Assembly: GCA_964392415.1 (NCBI GenBank)
Contig: CAYMPL010000030.1
Location: 1-22,580, forward strand
From: CAYJMQ01 sp964392415
GTDB lineage: Bacteria > Bdellovibrionota > JACOXK01 > 2-02-FULL-40-11
Length of the DNA stretch: 22,580 bases
Direction: 5' to 3'
Under the pieces are notes generated by a model. That model was given only the letters and a program-made list of their open reading frames with translations. It ran no database searches and had not been told where the DNA came from. This document shows, in pieces, positions 7,019 through 15,091 of the stretch (position 1 is the stretch's first letter; every line of letters begins with the position of its first letter). The position numbers were made by a program, and so were the translations under genes.

Positions 7019-10000
7019 CTATATATCCAGATTCTTTACTTTCAGCGCATTCTCTTCGATAAAAAGCCGCCGCTGCTCAACCTCGTCCCCCATAAGGAGA
7101 ACAAAGATATTGTCTGCTTCAACAGCATCCTCGACGCGCACCTGAAGGAGGGTTCTCTGTTTGGGATCCATGGTTGTTTCCCAAAGCTGTTCGGGATTCA
7201 TTTCTCCAAGTCCTTTATATCGCTGAATATAAACCCCCTGCTTGCCTGCATCAAAAATGACTTTTACAAGCTCTTCCAATTCCTTTACCTCTACCTCTTT
7301 TTCCCCGGAAACAACCCCCCATGGTGCCTCTCCCAAATTTTCAAACGATCGCGCAAGCTTGCGCGGCCCCTCTATTTCCGGGGATGTCAAAAGCTGATGG
7401 TTGATTTCAAAATGCTTTTTGATCCCCTCTCTCACCGAAGTAATGACCACCTTGTTTTCACCATGCTCCTCGTCCTTCTCAATTTCATAGTCAAATAGAG
7501 AAAGTTTCTTTTCTTTTAAGAGCCGTTTTTTTAGGTCATCCAATTGATCGCCCAGCGCTTTTTTGTCTTTTAAAATCGATTCTTTCCATTTCGGGTTGAT
7601 CAGAATCTCCTTAAGAATCAAGTGCTCTCTCCTTTTGGAGAGTTTTTCTATGGTTTTAAAAAACTCATTCGCTTTTTGAATCACCTCTTTGAGTATTGCC
7701 GTGGGGATTGCCTTCCCATTCTTTTTTACCTGGATGCTTTCAAGGCAAGTATCGAGAAGAAAACTTTCAAGCTCTCTCTCATTCTTTAAATATTTTTCTA
7801 TCTTTCCCTTTTTGATTTTATAGAGTGGCGGCTGCGCAATATAGAGATAACCACGCTCGATAACCTGCGGCATCTGACGATAGAAGAAAGTCAAAAGAAG
7901 CGTTCTGATGTGAGCGCCATCGACGTCAGCATCGGACATAAGAACAATCCGATGATATCTTGCCTTGCTGACATCAAACTCCTCCGCGCCAATCCCAGTC
8001 CCCAGCGCAGTAATTAAAATCCTTATTTCTTCAGAGCCCAGCATTTTGTCAAACCGAGCCTTTTCGACATTCAGAATTTTTCCTTTGAGTGGTAAGACTG
8101 CTTGGTTCTTTCTGTCCCTCCCTTGTTTCGCGCTATTATGGACAAAAACTCCAGATGAGAGTGCAAAATTGTGTGTGCCAGAAACTTCTAAATCATAGAC
8201 ATCCCTCCCTTCTGTCATTTTCTCTATTTTTTTTATCTTGTGGTTATAGCCCTGAACGGCCAAACGAAGCCTATCTCTGTTATTGTCGAAGAAACGAGAT
8301 AAGATTGTCTCCCTTTTTAGAAGAGTTTTATTGTTTGTTCTCTTTCTTAACTGCTCATAGTCCTTTAAATCGACAATCCCCTTTTGGTCATAAATTTTAC
8401 GAAGCGCTGATAATGCCTCATGATAATATGTTTTGGCGTAGGCATTTGCTCTTTTCTCTCGAAAATCAGATGTCCACTGTTCGGCTGTTTTCTTTCTCCG
8501 CCACTCTCTCTGCACTTTATTCAATATCTCTAAAGTTTTCTGTCTGTAATCCGCATTATTCCTATAGAACTCCAAAAATTCATTTTTCATGAACGTTTTA
8601 TATTCTGGACTTTGCCATTGTTTCTTGGCTCGATCACTCAACAGCCTTTTCATTTTTGGCGTGGTCATTTGTTTTCTTATTTTTTCCCGATAGTGTTCCG
8701 TTTGTCGCAATAATTTTAGTTTTTCAAAGACTAGTGGTTGATGGAGAGTAGCAGAAGCATGTTTTCTGTGAACCTCCAAATGCTCTTCTTTATTGAGACG
8801 AATAATATTATCAGGATTATTATTACGTTTGTTAAAATCCTTATGATGACGGTACCCCCCTTGTTCTTCCGAATAAACTCCTTTTCGAAGATTGAATTTA
8901 TCAGAAAGAACATGGGTGAATAGCCATCTTTTTTCTGCTGGATCAAAAATTAATTCATAACCAGAAATCGTAATTCTTTTCCCTAATTTCGAAAGCTGGC
9001 GATAAAGGGGCATTAAGGAATGCTGTTTTGTCAAGCAGCTTGCTTCTGTGTATGTCCCATCAGATAGCATAAAGCGATGATCTGGAGTGCAAACGATTTC
9101 TTCATTGTTATCCAGGGTGATTTTAATAACATCTGAGTTTTTTCTTGTAAGGTGTGGATTAATAATTTGTTCAATTTCTATCGAACCACTTTTTGATACG
9201 GTATAACAATAGTGCTTTTTGCCTGCTCTCTGCTCCTCTACAATTTCCACGAACGACAAATCACGCCCATCTGCTAAGGCAACTTTTGTTTCTCCTGAAA
9301 AACACCCACCCGCGGAGTCCCCTTCCACAATAAACAACTCACTCAACGCAGGATCCCGCTCCTGACAGTCGGCCATCTTTCCAGGAAGCCCTCCGAGATC
9401 TAACGCGCTCTTTCGCCGCGTCAGGTCTCTCGCCTTTCGCGCCGCCATCCGCGCCTGCGCCCCCATCACCGCTTTTTGCGCGATGACTTTTGTCAGAGTT
9501 GGATTTTCTTCAAAAAATGCAGTCAGCTTATCGTACGTAACCGTTGAAACCAACCCCTTGACATCACTATTCCCCAGCTTTGTCTTTGTCTGCCCCTCAA
9601 ATTGAGGCTGTGGTATTTTCACCAAAATAACGGCAACCAACCCTTCTCGCACATCATCTCCTGTCAATCCCCCTGGAATGTCTTTTAAGAGCCCCCATCT
9701 TTCGGCAGCCGCATTAATCGTCCGGGTCAGGGCTGTTTTAAAGCCAACAAGATGAGTCCCCCCCTCAACAGTGTTAATGTTGTTTGCAAAAGAGTACATG
9801 GTCTCGTTAAAACTGTCGTTGTATTGAAATGCCCCTTCAACTTCGTTTTTGTCTTTTTTCGCAGAGAAATAAATCGGCTTATCATGAAGGGGCTTTCGCT
9901 TCTTGCCTAAAAATTCAACAAATGACTCAATCCCCCCCTCATAATAGAACTCCTGTTTTTCATCCGTTCGTTCATCTTCAATGGTTATTTTCAACCCCCG

Positions 10001-10630
10001 GTTTAGAAAAGAGAGCTCCCTGAGCCTCTGGCAGAGCGTTTCATAATTAAACTCAACAATTTCAAATATCTCTGTGTCTGGCTTGAAAGTAACTGTCGTC
10101 CCTCTTTTTTTTGTCGTTCCCGTTTCTTGAAGAGGCGTTACCGGCTTCCCACGTTCGTAGGTCTGTGTATAGACTTTACCGTCCCGGCGTATTTCCAAAA
10201 TCAGCTTTTCTGATAGCGCATTGACGACTGAAACGCCAACCCCATGAAGTCCCCCAGAAACCTTATAGGCGCTGTCATCAAATTTCCCCCCCGCATGAAG
10301 CATGGTCATGACAACTTCAGCTGCCGGTCTCTTTTCCGTCTCGTGCATATCAACTGGAATACCCCGGCCATCGTCTTCCACCGTTACGCTATTGTCGACA
10401 TGGATAGCCACATTAATATTGTTGCAGTGGCCGGCAAGAGCCTCATCCACAGAGTTATCCACAACCTCTGAAACCAGATGATGAAGACCCCTTGTTGAAA
10501 CATCTCCAATATACATTGCCGGTCTCTTCCGGACAGCTTCAAGTCCAGCTAAGACCTTGATTTTCCTAGCATCATAGTCCGAACTTGCTTTATCAATCTC
10601 ATCAGATTTAGTCATATCCCCCAGAATCAT
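7019..10630 (-). CDS. gyrB: DNA gyrase subunit B with intein
   Basis: GyrB is the ATPase half of gyrase. The frame is 1203 codons, but residues 443-832 are an in-frame intein; the spliced protein would be 813 residues, close to E. coli GyrB (804). Extein features: the GHKL ATPase with EVVDNSVDEALAG, DDGRGIPVD and GGLHGVGVSVVNALS; the transducer domain with the QTKTKLGN loop; TOPRIM with EGDSAGG before and DADVDGAHIRTLLLTFFYR after the intein; a charged insert typical of proteobacterial GyrB; and the C-terminal YKGLGEMNPEQLWETTM. The ATG at 10630 overlaps the recF stop by 4 bp; a second in-frame ATG at 10615 is possible. Gyrase activity requires splicing because the intein interrupts the metal-binding TOPRIM centre. 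Confidence 0.97.
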   Translation of the reverse strand: MILGDMTKSDEIDKASSDYDARKIKVLAGLEAVRKRPAMYIGDVSTRGLHHLVSEVVDNSVDEALAGHCNNINVAIHVDNSVTVEDDGRGIPVDMHETEKRPAAEVVMTMLHAGGKFDDSAYKVSGGLHGVGVSVVNALSEKLILEIRRDGKVYTQTYERGKPVTPLQETGTTKKRGTTVTFKPDTEIFEIVEFNYETLCQRLRELSFLNRGLKITIEDERTDEKQEFYYEGGIESFVEFLGKKRKPLHDKPIYFSAKKDKNEVEGAFQYNDSFNETMYSFANNINTVEGGTHLVGFKTALTRTINAAAERWGLLKDIPGGLTGDDVREGLVAVILVKIPQPQFEGQTKTKLGNSDVKGLVSTVTYDKLTAFFEENPTLTKVIAQKAVMGAQARMAARKARDLTRRKSALDLGGLPGKMADCQERDPALSELFIVEGDSAGGCFSGETKVALADGRDLSFVEIVEEQRAGKKHYCYTVSKSGSIEIEQIINPHLTRKNSDVIKITLDNNEEIVCTPDHRFMLSDGTYTEASCLTKQHSLMPLYRQLSKLGKRITISGYELIFDPAEKRWLFTHVLSDKFNLRKGVYSEEQGGYRHHKDFNKRNNNPDNIIRLNKEEHLEVHRKHASATLHQPLVFEKLKLLRQTEHYREKIRKQMTTPKMKRLLSDRAKKQWQSPEYKTFMKNEFLEFYRNNADYRQKTLEILNKVQREWRRKKTAEQWTSDFREKRANAYAKTYYHEALSALRKIYDQKGIVDLKDYEQLRKRTNNKTLLKRETILSRFFDNNRDRLRLAVQGYNHKIKKIEKMTEGRDVYDLEVSGTHNFALSSGVFVHNSAKQGRDRKNQAVLPLKGKILNVEKARFDKMLGSEEIRILITALGTGIGAEEFDVSKARYHRIVLMSDADVDGAHIRTLLLTFFYRQMPQVIERGYLYIAQPPLYKIKKGKIEKYLKNERELESFLLDTCLESIQVKKNGKAIPTAILKEVIQKANEFFKTIEKLSKRREHLILKEILINPKWKESILKDKKALGDQLDDLKKRLLKEKKLSLFDYEIEKDEEHGENKVVITSVREGIKKHFEINHQLLTSPEIEGPRKLARSFENLGEAPWGVVSGEKEVEVKELEELVKVIFDAGKQGVYIQRYKGLGEMNPEQLWETTMDPKQRTLLQVRVEDAVEADNIFVLLMGDEVEQRRLFIEENALKVKNLDI
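8135..9304 (-). mobile_element. Intein in GyrB with HNH homing endonuclease
   Basis: The 390-residue element starts at Cys443 directly after EGDSAGG and ends His831-Asn832 before Ser833 of SAKQGRDR. Splicing blocks are complete: block A CFSGETKVALADG, block B with the TxxH motif in CTPDHRF, block F DVYDLEVSGTHNFAL and block G SGVFVHN, with Ser as the +1 extein nucleophile. The inserted endonuclease has an HNH core, HHKDFNKRNNNPDN then EEHLEVH, with all metal and catalytic residues present. It is followed by basic repeated helical segments (about 650-740 of the precursor) that probably bind the target DNA. The DNA is visibly richer in A and T than the flanking gyrB exteins, a sign of transfer. 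The insertion point is the known gyrB intein site at the TOPRIM motif. Confidence 0.95.
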
Positions 10631-11730
10631 TCTCCTGTGATCTGCCCCTCCTGAATATGGAAAAACCTCGCCTTTCTTCTTGGTAAAAGCGCCGTATTTC
10701 GGTCTGTCGTTGTTACAAAAATCTGCGTTTTATTTTCATCAAGTAATTCAAACAGATATCGTCGCCTGGACTCATCAAGCTCAGAGGCAATATCATCGAG
10801 AAGAACCACTGCCCGAAAACCTGTCTCCGCCTCAAGCGCCTCCAGCTCCGAAAGCTTGATAGCCAATATCGCGGTCCGTTGTTCACCCTGAGAGCCCAAT
10901 TTTCTCAAGTCATTTCCACCAACTATTATAGAAAAATCGTCCCGATGCGGCCCCACAAGGCTTCGTTTTAACCGTCTCTCTTCCTGACAAAGATTTTTTT
11001 GTTTTTGATCCAGCGAAATCAACAGGTCTTCTTCCGTTATATTATTGAAATTACCAGGAAAAACATTTGTGTGGTACTGAATATCCACATTCACATCCAT
11101 ACCGGCAATTGCTCGATATTGACTAGAGGTCAACCTAGTTAATTTCTGTATAAATTGCAAGCGTTTAAAAATAATTTTTGCCGCCAATTTATATAGTTTC
11201 TCCCACCAAAGCTGAACCATCTCCCAAGCGCCTACTCTCAGGGCCATATTCCTTTGGAGAAGCATCCGGTAATAGCGCATTAACTCATTCCCATAAAGCG
11301 GATCAAAATTAAAGAGCATCCGATCGATGCATTGGCGCCTCCCCTGCGGCCCTCCCTGCAATATCTGCATATCCAGTGGGTTAAATGAGACTGTGTAAAA
11401 TGTCCCAAGATAACCTGATGTCTTTTTGATAAATTTATCATTTAGACTCGCTTTTTTCCCACCTGCCGTAATAAATAAGCCTAGATTTTTTTCAATGCCA
11501 TGATGCTCTATCTTCCCTTTAATTCTTGCTTCTTCCTTCCCTGTCTGAATGAGGCTTTTCTGGTCATTGGAACGAAATGAGTGGAGCGTGCTGAGAAGAA
11601 AAATTGCCTCCAAAATATTTGTTTTGCCCCCCCCATTTCTGCCATAAATGACATTGGCATGCAGATCAAATTCAAATCCTGCGCGGGTATAATTTCTAAA
11701 ACTGGAGAGCTCTAGCTGGGATAGGCGCAT
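10627..11730 (-). CDS. recF: DNA replication and repair protein RecF
   Basis: RecF is an SMC-like ATPase that loads RecA at single-strand gaps together with RecO and RecR. The 367-residue product begins MRLSQLELSSFRNY, the normal family N-terminus; an upstream in-frame ATG at 11769 would add 13 residues unlike the family and overlap dnaN by 34 bp, so 11730 is preferred. Walker A is GRNGGGKT (residues 30-37), the ABC-type signature is in LGSQGEQRTAILAIKLSELEAL, and Walker B is AVVLLDDIASELDESRR. It starts 5 bp after the dnaN stop and ends in an ATGA overlap with gyrB, so dnaN-recF-gyrB is one transcription unit. Confidence 0.95.
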   Translation of the reverse strand: MRLSQLELSSFRNYTRAGFEFDLHANVIYGRNGGGKTNILEAIFLLSTLHSFRSNDQKSLIQTGKEEARIKGKIEHHGIEKNLGLFITAGGKKASLNDKFIKKTSGYLGTFYTVSFNPLDMQILQGGPQGRRQCIDRMLFNFDPLYGNELMRYYRMLLQRNMALRVGAWEMVQLWWEKLYKLAAKIIFKRLQFIQKLTRLTSSQYRAIAGMDVNVDIQYHTNVFPGNFNNITEEDLLISLDQKQKNLCQEERRLKRSLVGPHRDDFSIIVGGNDLRKLGSQGEQRTAILAIKLSELEALEAETGFRAVVLLDDIASELDESRRRYLFELLDENKTQIFVTTTDRNTALLPRRKARFFHIQEGQITGE

Positions 11731-11735
11731 CCCAT

Positions 11736-12851
11736 CTAGATCCTCATCGGCATCACAACAAAGAAACACTCACTGTCTTCGGTCGGTCGAACAACCCCCG
11801 GGCTCAGTTTATCATCGAGTTCTAATATCACCGATTCACTTTGCATCGCGCTTAAAATATCCATAAAATACCGTGCATTAAATGCCGTCTCCATTGCCTG
11901 CCCCACATAAGAAACATCTATCTCTTCCTTTGCTTCCCCCACTTCTGGATTATTCGTCGATATTTCTAAAATATTTGGTTTCACAGAGAGGCGAATCGCC
12001 TTTGACCGCTCATTGGCCAATAGTGAAATTCGCCTAAGAGCGCCCAAAAACTTATCCCGGTTTACAACTATTTTTTTCTTATTCCTAGACGGAATCACCT
12101 GTTGATAATCTGGATACTCACCATCGATCAGTCTGATAAAAAGCACCACACTCTCTTTCCTGATAATCACATTATTGGTATCAAAACCAATCTGGTAGCT
12201 CCCATCTTCTTCTTCAAGTAATTTTCTGATCTCAGCCATCCCTTTTTTAGGGATAATCACCCCCCGCGTAAACGTAAGTTCGTTCGAGAAGTCGAATGTT
12301 TTATCAATTAAACTCAAACGGTGGCCATCGGTTGCAACCATACGCATTCGATTCCCATCTTTTCCGGATTTTTCAAAGAAAATGCCGTTGAGATGATAGC
12401 GTGTTTCATCATTGGAAACAGAAAAAATTGTCTTCTCGATCATTTCTTTGAGGATCTTCGGATTTATATCATAAAATTTCTTGTCCTTATGATTTGGAAG
12501 AGATGGATAATCTTCCGGAGAAAGACCTACAATATTAAAAAACGCCTTCCCTGAAGCGATCTGAACCCAAAAATTTTCCTTTTTTTGAAAGGAAACTTTT
12601 CCTCTTGGAAGCTCTTTTACGATTTCAAACAAGTTTTTAGCAGGAAGTGCCATGCCCCCTTCTTTTTCAACCACAGCAGGATGAGATCCCCGTATCCCAA
12701 CTTCCAAATCAGTTGCGGTAACAATCAGTTCTCCCTTTTTCGCTTCTAATAGAACATTTGCCAGAATAGGCATTGCCGTTCTTCTTTCGACAATACTTTG
12801 AGCTCGTGCAAGTCCTGTTAAAAGATCCTCTTTTTCAATTAAAAAGTTCAT
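11736..12851 (-). CDS. dnaN: DNA polymerase III beta sliding clamp
   Basis: DnaN forms the dimeric ring that tethers DNA polymerase III to its template. The 371-residue length is standard for three repeated clamp folds of ~120 residues each. Characteristic segments are MNFLIEKEDLLTGLARAQSI, RRTAMPILANVLLEAK, the TDLEVGIRG strand, and the C-terminal VVMPMRI, which contributes to the hydrophobic partner-binding pocket. The ATG at 12851 has a strong ribosome-binding site (AAGGAG, 6 nt). It is the first gene on the origin side of the long minus-strand block. A perfect TATAAT on the minus strand (12936-12941) lies in the unwinding element upstream, so the promoter may overlap oriC. Confidence 0.97.
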   Translation of the reverse strand: MNFLIEKEDLLTGLARAQSIVERRTAMPILANVLLEAKKGELIVTATDLEVGIRGSHPAVVEKEGGMALPAKNLFEIVKELPRGKVSFQKKENFWVQIASGKAFFNIVGLSPEDYPSLPNHKDKKFYDINPKILKEMIEKTIFSVSNDETRYHLNGIFFEKSGKDGNRMRMVATDGHRLSLIDKTFDFSNELTFTRGVIIPKKGMAEIRKLLEEEDGSYQIGFDTNNVIIRKESVVLFIRLIDGEYPDYQQVIPSRNKKKIVVNRDKFLGALRRISLLANERSKAIRLSVKPNILEISTNNPEVGEAKEEIDVSYVGQAMETAFNARYFMDILSAMQSESVILELDDKLSPGVVRPTEDSECFFVVMPMRI

Positions 12852-12931
12852 GCTGTTCTCCTTCTTTCAACGATACTGCATTGTCCCAGAAAATTCTTTC
12901 TGTCCACATCCTGGCGTGTTCTCTGTATCTC

Positions 12932-12982
12932 TAATATTATATAAAGAATATATATAGTAGTAGTAGTAGTGCTTGTGAATTT
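12932..12982 (+). promoter_or_regulatory. DNA unwinding element with DnaA-trios
   Basis: A 25-bp tract (12932-12956) has a single G. It overlaps five perfect TAG triplets (12955-12969), a 3-4 nt spacer, and a degenerate DnaA box TGTGAATTT (12974-12982, 7 of 9 in the TGTGNATAA orientation). AT tract, trios and box are in the same order and polarity as the basal unwinding system of Bacillus subtilis, where DnaA oligomers move from the box onto the trios and open the duplex. The tract also contains a minus-strand TATAAT (12936-12941) that may serve dnaN. Function is inferred from architecture. Confidence 0.7.
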
Positions 12983-13025
12983 GTTCATAACACAGCCAAC
13001 CCATTGAAATCAAAGTATAAACACA

Positions 13026-13126
13026 TGTGGATAAAACGGGTATAAAACGGAGAATAAAAAGAGGGTTTCTGTGAATGATGAAAGTTATACACAGTTATTA
13101 ACAGCATATTCTGCAAGTTATGCACA
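13026..13126. promoter_or_regulatory. Left DnaA-box cluster of oriC
   Basis: Perfect boxes: TGTGGATAA at 13026-13034 (minus orientation), TTATACACA at 13085-13093 (plus) and TTATGCACA at 13118-13126 (plus). TGTGAATGA at 13070-13078 differs by one base. Confidence 0.85.
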
Positions 13127-13129
13127 AGT

Positions 13130-13252
13130 AGCAAGCTCATTTCCGAAGGAAATGAGTGCGCAGTATAACTTAGGAGCACATCAGCTCTTCGAGCTGGTTT
13201 GCCAACCTTATTTTTATCTGACGTAATCATTTTCGAGTAAACTGAGCTTGCT
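13130..13252. repeat. Palindromic repeat element, copy A, inside oriC
   Basis: The element has two hairpins. The first has 9-bp perfect arms CTCATTTCC (13136-13144) and GGAAATGAG (13148-13156) with loop GAA. A linker GCGCAGTATAA follows. The second pairs 13176-13187 with 13191-13202 (perfect core CAGCTC-TTC-GAGCTG) and is followed by a T-rich stretch. The outer ends are a 10-bp perfect inverted repeat, AGCAAGCTCA (13130-13139) and TGAGCTTGCT (13243-13252). The same two-hairpin architecture and linker recur at 20554-20654. No protein is encoded. It could be a REP-like or MITE-like element; transposition ability is not shown. Confidence 0.7.
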
Positions 13253-13324
13253 GCGCGCTTAAAATAGCCCTTTTCCATATTGTGGGAAACCAGGATAACT
13301 AGTTGAAACAACGATGTTTTTATA

Positions 13325-13427
13325 TGTGAATAAAATGTTGATAACGAGTGGATATCTTTTTGAGCTTCTAAATGATCCACAGAAAAGTCACAGCGATTCC
13401 ACAAGTTTATACACAGCGTTATCAACA
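13325..13427. promoter_or_regulatory. Right DnaA-box cluster of oriC
   Basis: Perfect boxes: TGTGAATAA at 13325-13333 (minus orientation) and TTATACACA at 13407-13415 (plus). One-mismatch boxes: TGTTGATAA at 13336-13344 (minus), TGATCCACA at 13373-13381 (plus) and TTATCAACA at 13419-13427 (plus). Confidence 0.85.
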
Positions 13428-13432
13428 AAACA

Positions 13433-14797
13433 TTAACCACTGATAATTCTTTCCAGCGCCTCCATATCTTTTTTAAAAACAGGATCTTCTTCTACCATCT
13501 TGGTAATTTTTCGGACGGCATGCATGACTGTTGAGTGATCTTTTCCGCCAAAAAGCCTGCCAATTTCGGGAAACGATTTTTGCGTATTTTTTCTAGAAAA
13601 ATACATCGCTACCTGACGTGGGTGTGACAATGCCTTCAATTTTGCCTTTGATTTAAGATCAGAAACCTTGACATTATAGAAATTCGCGACACTTTTTTGG
13701 ATATGTTCAATAGAGATGGAAGTATCCTTTTGCACAAGCACATTTTTTAAAACCTCGCGCGCAAGGTCTACGCTTATTTCCATCCCTGTCAGTGAAGCGA
13801 ACGCACCCAGGCGGATGAGTGACCCTTCGAGCTCCCGCACATTTGATTTAATATGGGTTGCCAGATATATCGCCACATCATCTGGGAGATATATGTCGTC
13901 ACTTTCAGCCTTATTTTTAAGGATGGCTATGCGTGTTTCCATTTCAGGGGGCTGAAGGTCTGCAATGAGCCCCCATTCGAAACGGGTTCTTAGCCGATCT
14001 TCAAGCCCCGCAATCTCTTTTGGGAATTTGTCGCTCGTTACCACAATCTGTTTCCGGGAGTTGTGGAGGGTATTGAAAGTATGAAAAAACTCTTCCTGGG
14101 TTCGATCTTTTCCAGCTAGGAACTGGATATCATCCATCAAAAGCACATCTATGCTGTCACGATATTTCTTGCGAAAAGACTCCATTTTTTCATACCGCAA
14201 ACAGTTAATAAGCTCATTCATAAAACGCTCGGATGAAATATAACACACATGCTGGGACGGGTTTTTTTTCAAAATATGGTTGCCAATGGCATTTAAGAGG
14301 TGTGTCTTGCCAAGGCCGACACCGCCAAACAAAAACAGGGGATTATAGCTTCCCGCCGGCTGTTCCGAAGCCGCATAGGCGGCGGCATGCGCAAACTGAT
14401 TGCTGGCCCCCACAACAAAATTTTCAAAAGTATATTTAGGATTTAAAATATCTCCACTCCGTTGGGGGGGTGCTGCGGCAGCCGGAGGAGCCGCAATCGG
14501 TTTCTCCATCGCGAGTGGGGAAGAAACCTCATTAACTGTTTTTTCCGCGGGCTCAGGCACGGCGCCCACTTTAAATACAATGTCATAGTTCCGGCTCGTG
14601 ATTTTTTTCATCGTATCTTTGATCATCGATAGATAATTTTCCTGGAACCAGGATTCGTAGAATGGATTGGGGACTCCAATTTCAATGATTGTTTCAGAGA
14701 AAGAGAGCACCTTGGTTGGCTCTATCCAGTTTTTGTAGCTTTGCGGCGTGATTTTTTCCCGGATATTATTAAGAACCTGTTCCCAAAGATGCTGCAT
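13433..14797 (-). CDS. dnaA: Chromosomal replication initiator DnaA
   Basis: DnaA binds the boxes of oriC, oligomerises with ATP and opens the duplex. All four domains are visible in 454 residues: domain I (1-75, MQHLWEQVLNNIREKI), which contacts helicase and regulators; a variable proline/alanine-rich linker (80-118); the AAA+ domain with Walker A GGVGLGKT (158-165), Walker B VLLMDDIQF and the arginine-rich LEDRLRTRFEWG; and the DNA-binding domain IV with the signature GGKDHSTVMHAVRKI near 417-431. The start at 14797 fits the family N-terminus, although the GAAGGG upstream sits almost against the ATG. The gene ends directly beside oriC and is divergent from rpmH. A DnaA box in its leader suggests autoregulation. 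Confidence 0.97.
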   Translation of the reverse strand: MQHLWEQVLNNIREKITPQSYKNWIEPTKVLSFSETIIEIGVPNPFYESWFQENYLSMIKDTMKKITSRNYDIVFKVGAVPEPAEKTVNEVSSPLAMEKPIAAPPAAAAPPQRSGDILNPKYTFENFVVGASNQFAHAAAYAASEQPAGSYNPLFLFGGVGLGKTHLLNAIGNHILKKNPSQHVCYISSERFMNELINCLRYEKMESFRKKYRDSIDVLLMDDIQFLAGKDRTQEEFFHTFNTLHNSRKQIVVTSDKFPKEIAGLEDRLRTRFEWGLIADLQPPEMETRIAILKNKAESDDIYLPDDVAIYLATHIKSNVRELEGSLIRLGAFASLTGMEISVDLAREVLKNVLVQKDTSISIEHIQKSVANFYNVKVSDLKSKAKLKALSHPRQVAMYFSRKNTQKSFPEIGRLFGGKDHSTVMHAVRKITKMVEEDPVFKKDMEALERIISG

Positions 14798-14810
14798 ACC
14801 CTTCGTCTCT

Positions 14811-14819
14811 TTTTACACA
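14811..14819 (+). promoter_or_regulatory. DnaA box in the dnaA leader
   Basis: TTTTACACA fits the relaxed consensus TTWTNCACA and lies 13 bp upstream of the dnaA start codon. It is a plausible autoregulatory site; a single 9-mer in AT-rich DNA is weak evidence alone. Confidence 0.35.
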
Positions 14820-14895
14820 ATACCTATTTAGCGAATGTCCATTGAATTTCGATAGCAAAAACTAACAAAAAGGAAAATGCATTTCAAGGTAAAAA

Positions 14896-14919
14896 TTGAC
14901 AAACGACGGAAAATATGTT
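14896..14919 (+). promoter_or_regulatory. Weak promoter candidate for the rpmH operon
   Basis: A perfect -35 hexamer TTGACA lies at 14896-14901 in the short dnaA-rpmH intergenic region. No good -10 box is seen at 16-18 bp; TATGTT (14914-14919) is nearby but too close at 12 bp. The position is right for the rpmH promoter, but the exact element is unresolved. Confidence 0.3.
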
Positions 14920-14937
14920 CAAGATTGCAAAAACTTT

Positions 14938-15087
14938 ATGAAGAGAACATATCAACCCAAGAATCGCCGACGGAAAAGAACACACGGTTTTTTAGAGCGG
15001 GCTTCTTCTCCAGGGGGGCGGAACGTGCTTAGACGCCGACGCGCAAAAGGACGCCATGTTCTCACCCCGCAAATTCCAACAAAATAA
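14938..15087 (+). CDS. rpmH: Ribosomal protein L34 (bL34)
   Basis: L34 is a small basic protein of the large ribosomal subunit. The 49-residue product begins MKRTYQPKNRRRKRTHGF and carries the conserved GRNVLRRRRAKGRHVL ending. It is slightly longer than the usual 44-46 residues through the tail TPQIPTK. A longer frame opens with TTG at 14896, but the family start is clearly the ATG at 14938. No strong ribosome-binding site is visible. It is the first gene of the plus-strand arm and lies 4 bp before rnpA. Confidence 0.96.
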   Translation: MKRTYQPKNRRRKRTHGFLERASSPGGRNVLRRRRAKGRHVLTPQIPTK

Positions 15088-15091
15088 AGCG

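Larger units (their letters stand above)
12852..13432. other. Chromosomal replication origin, oriC
   Basis: The 581 bp between dnaN and dnaA holds no convincing gene. It has an AT-rich unwinding element next to dnaN, five TAG triplets, a left DnaA-box cluster (13026-13126), a palindromic repeat element (13130-13252), and a right DnaA-box cluster next to dnaA (13325-13427). Five boxes match TTATNCACA exactly and at least three more differ at one base. Gene order dnaA-oriC-dnaN with rpmH divergent is the classical origin layout. Confidence 0.92.

Noticed and set aside
8089..8592. 167-codon plus-strand frame opposite the intein
   Set aside because: Antisense shadow of the gyrB intein, with no family features.
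12955..12970. TAG repeats as a simple microsatellite or CRISPR-like repeat
   Set aside because: Position and polarity beside the AT tract and a DnaA box explain them better as DnaA-trios; there are no spacers.
12985..13440. 151-codon minus-strand open frame across oriC
   Set aside because: It covers DnaA boxes and the repeat hairpins, resembles no family, and its codons are those of low-complexity AT-rich DNA; part of its apparent likeness to the frame at 20516-20731 comes from the shared repeat, not from protein coding.
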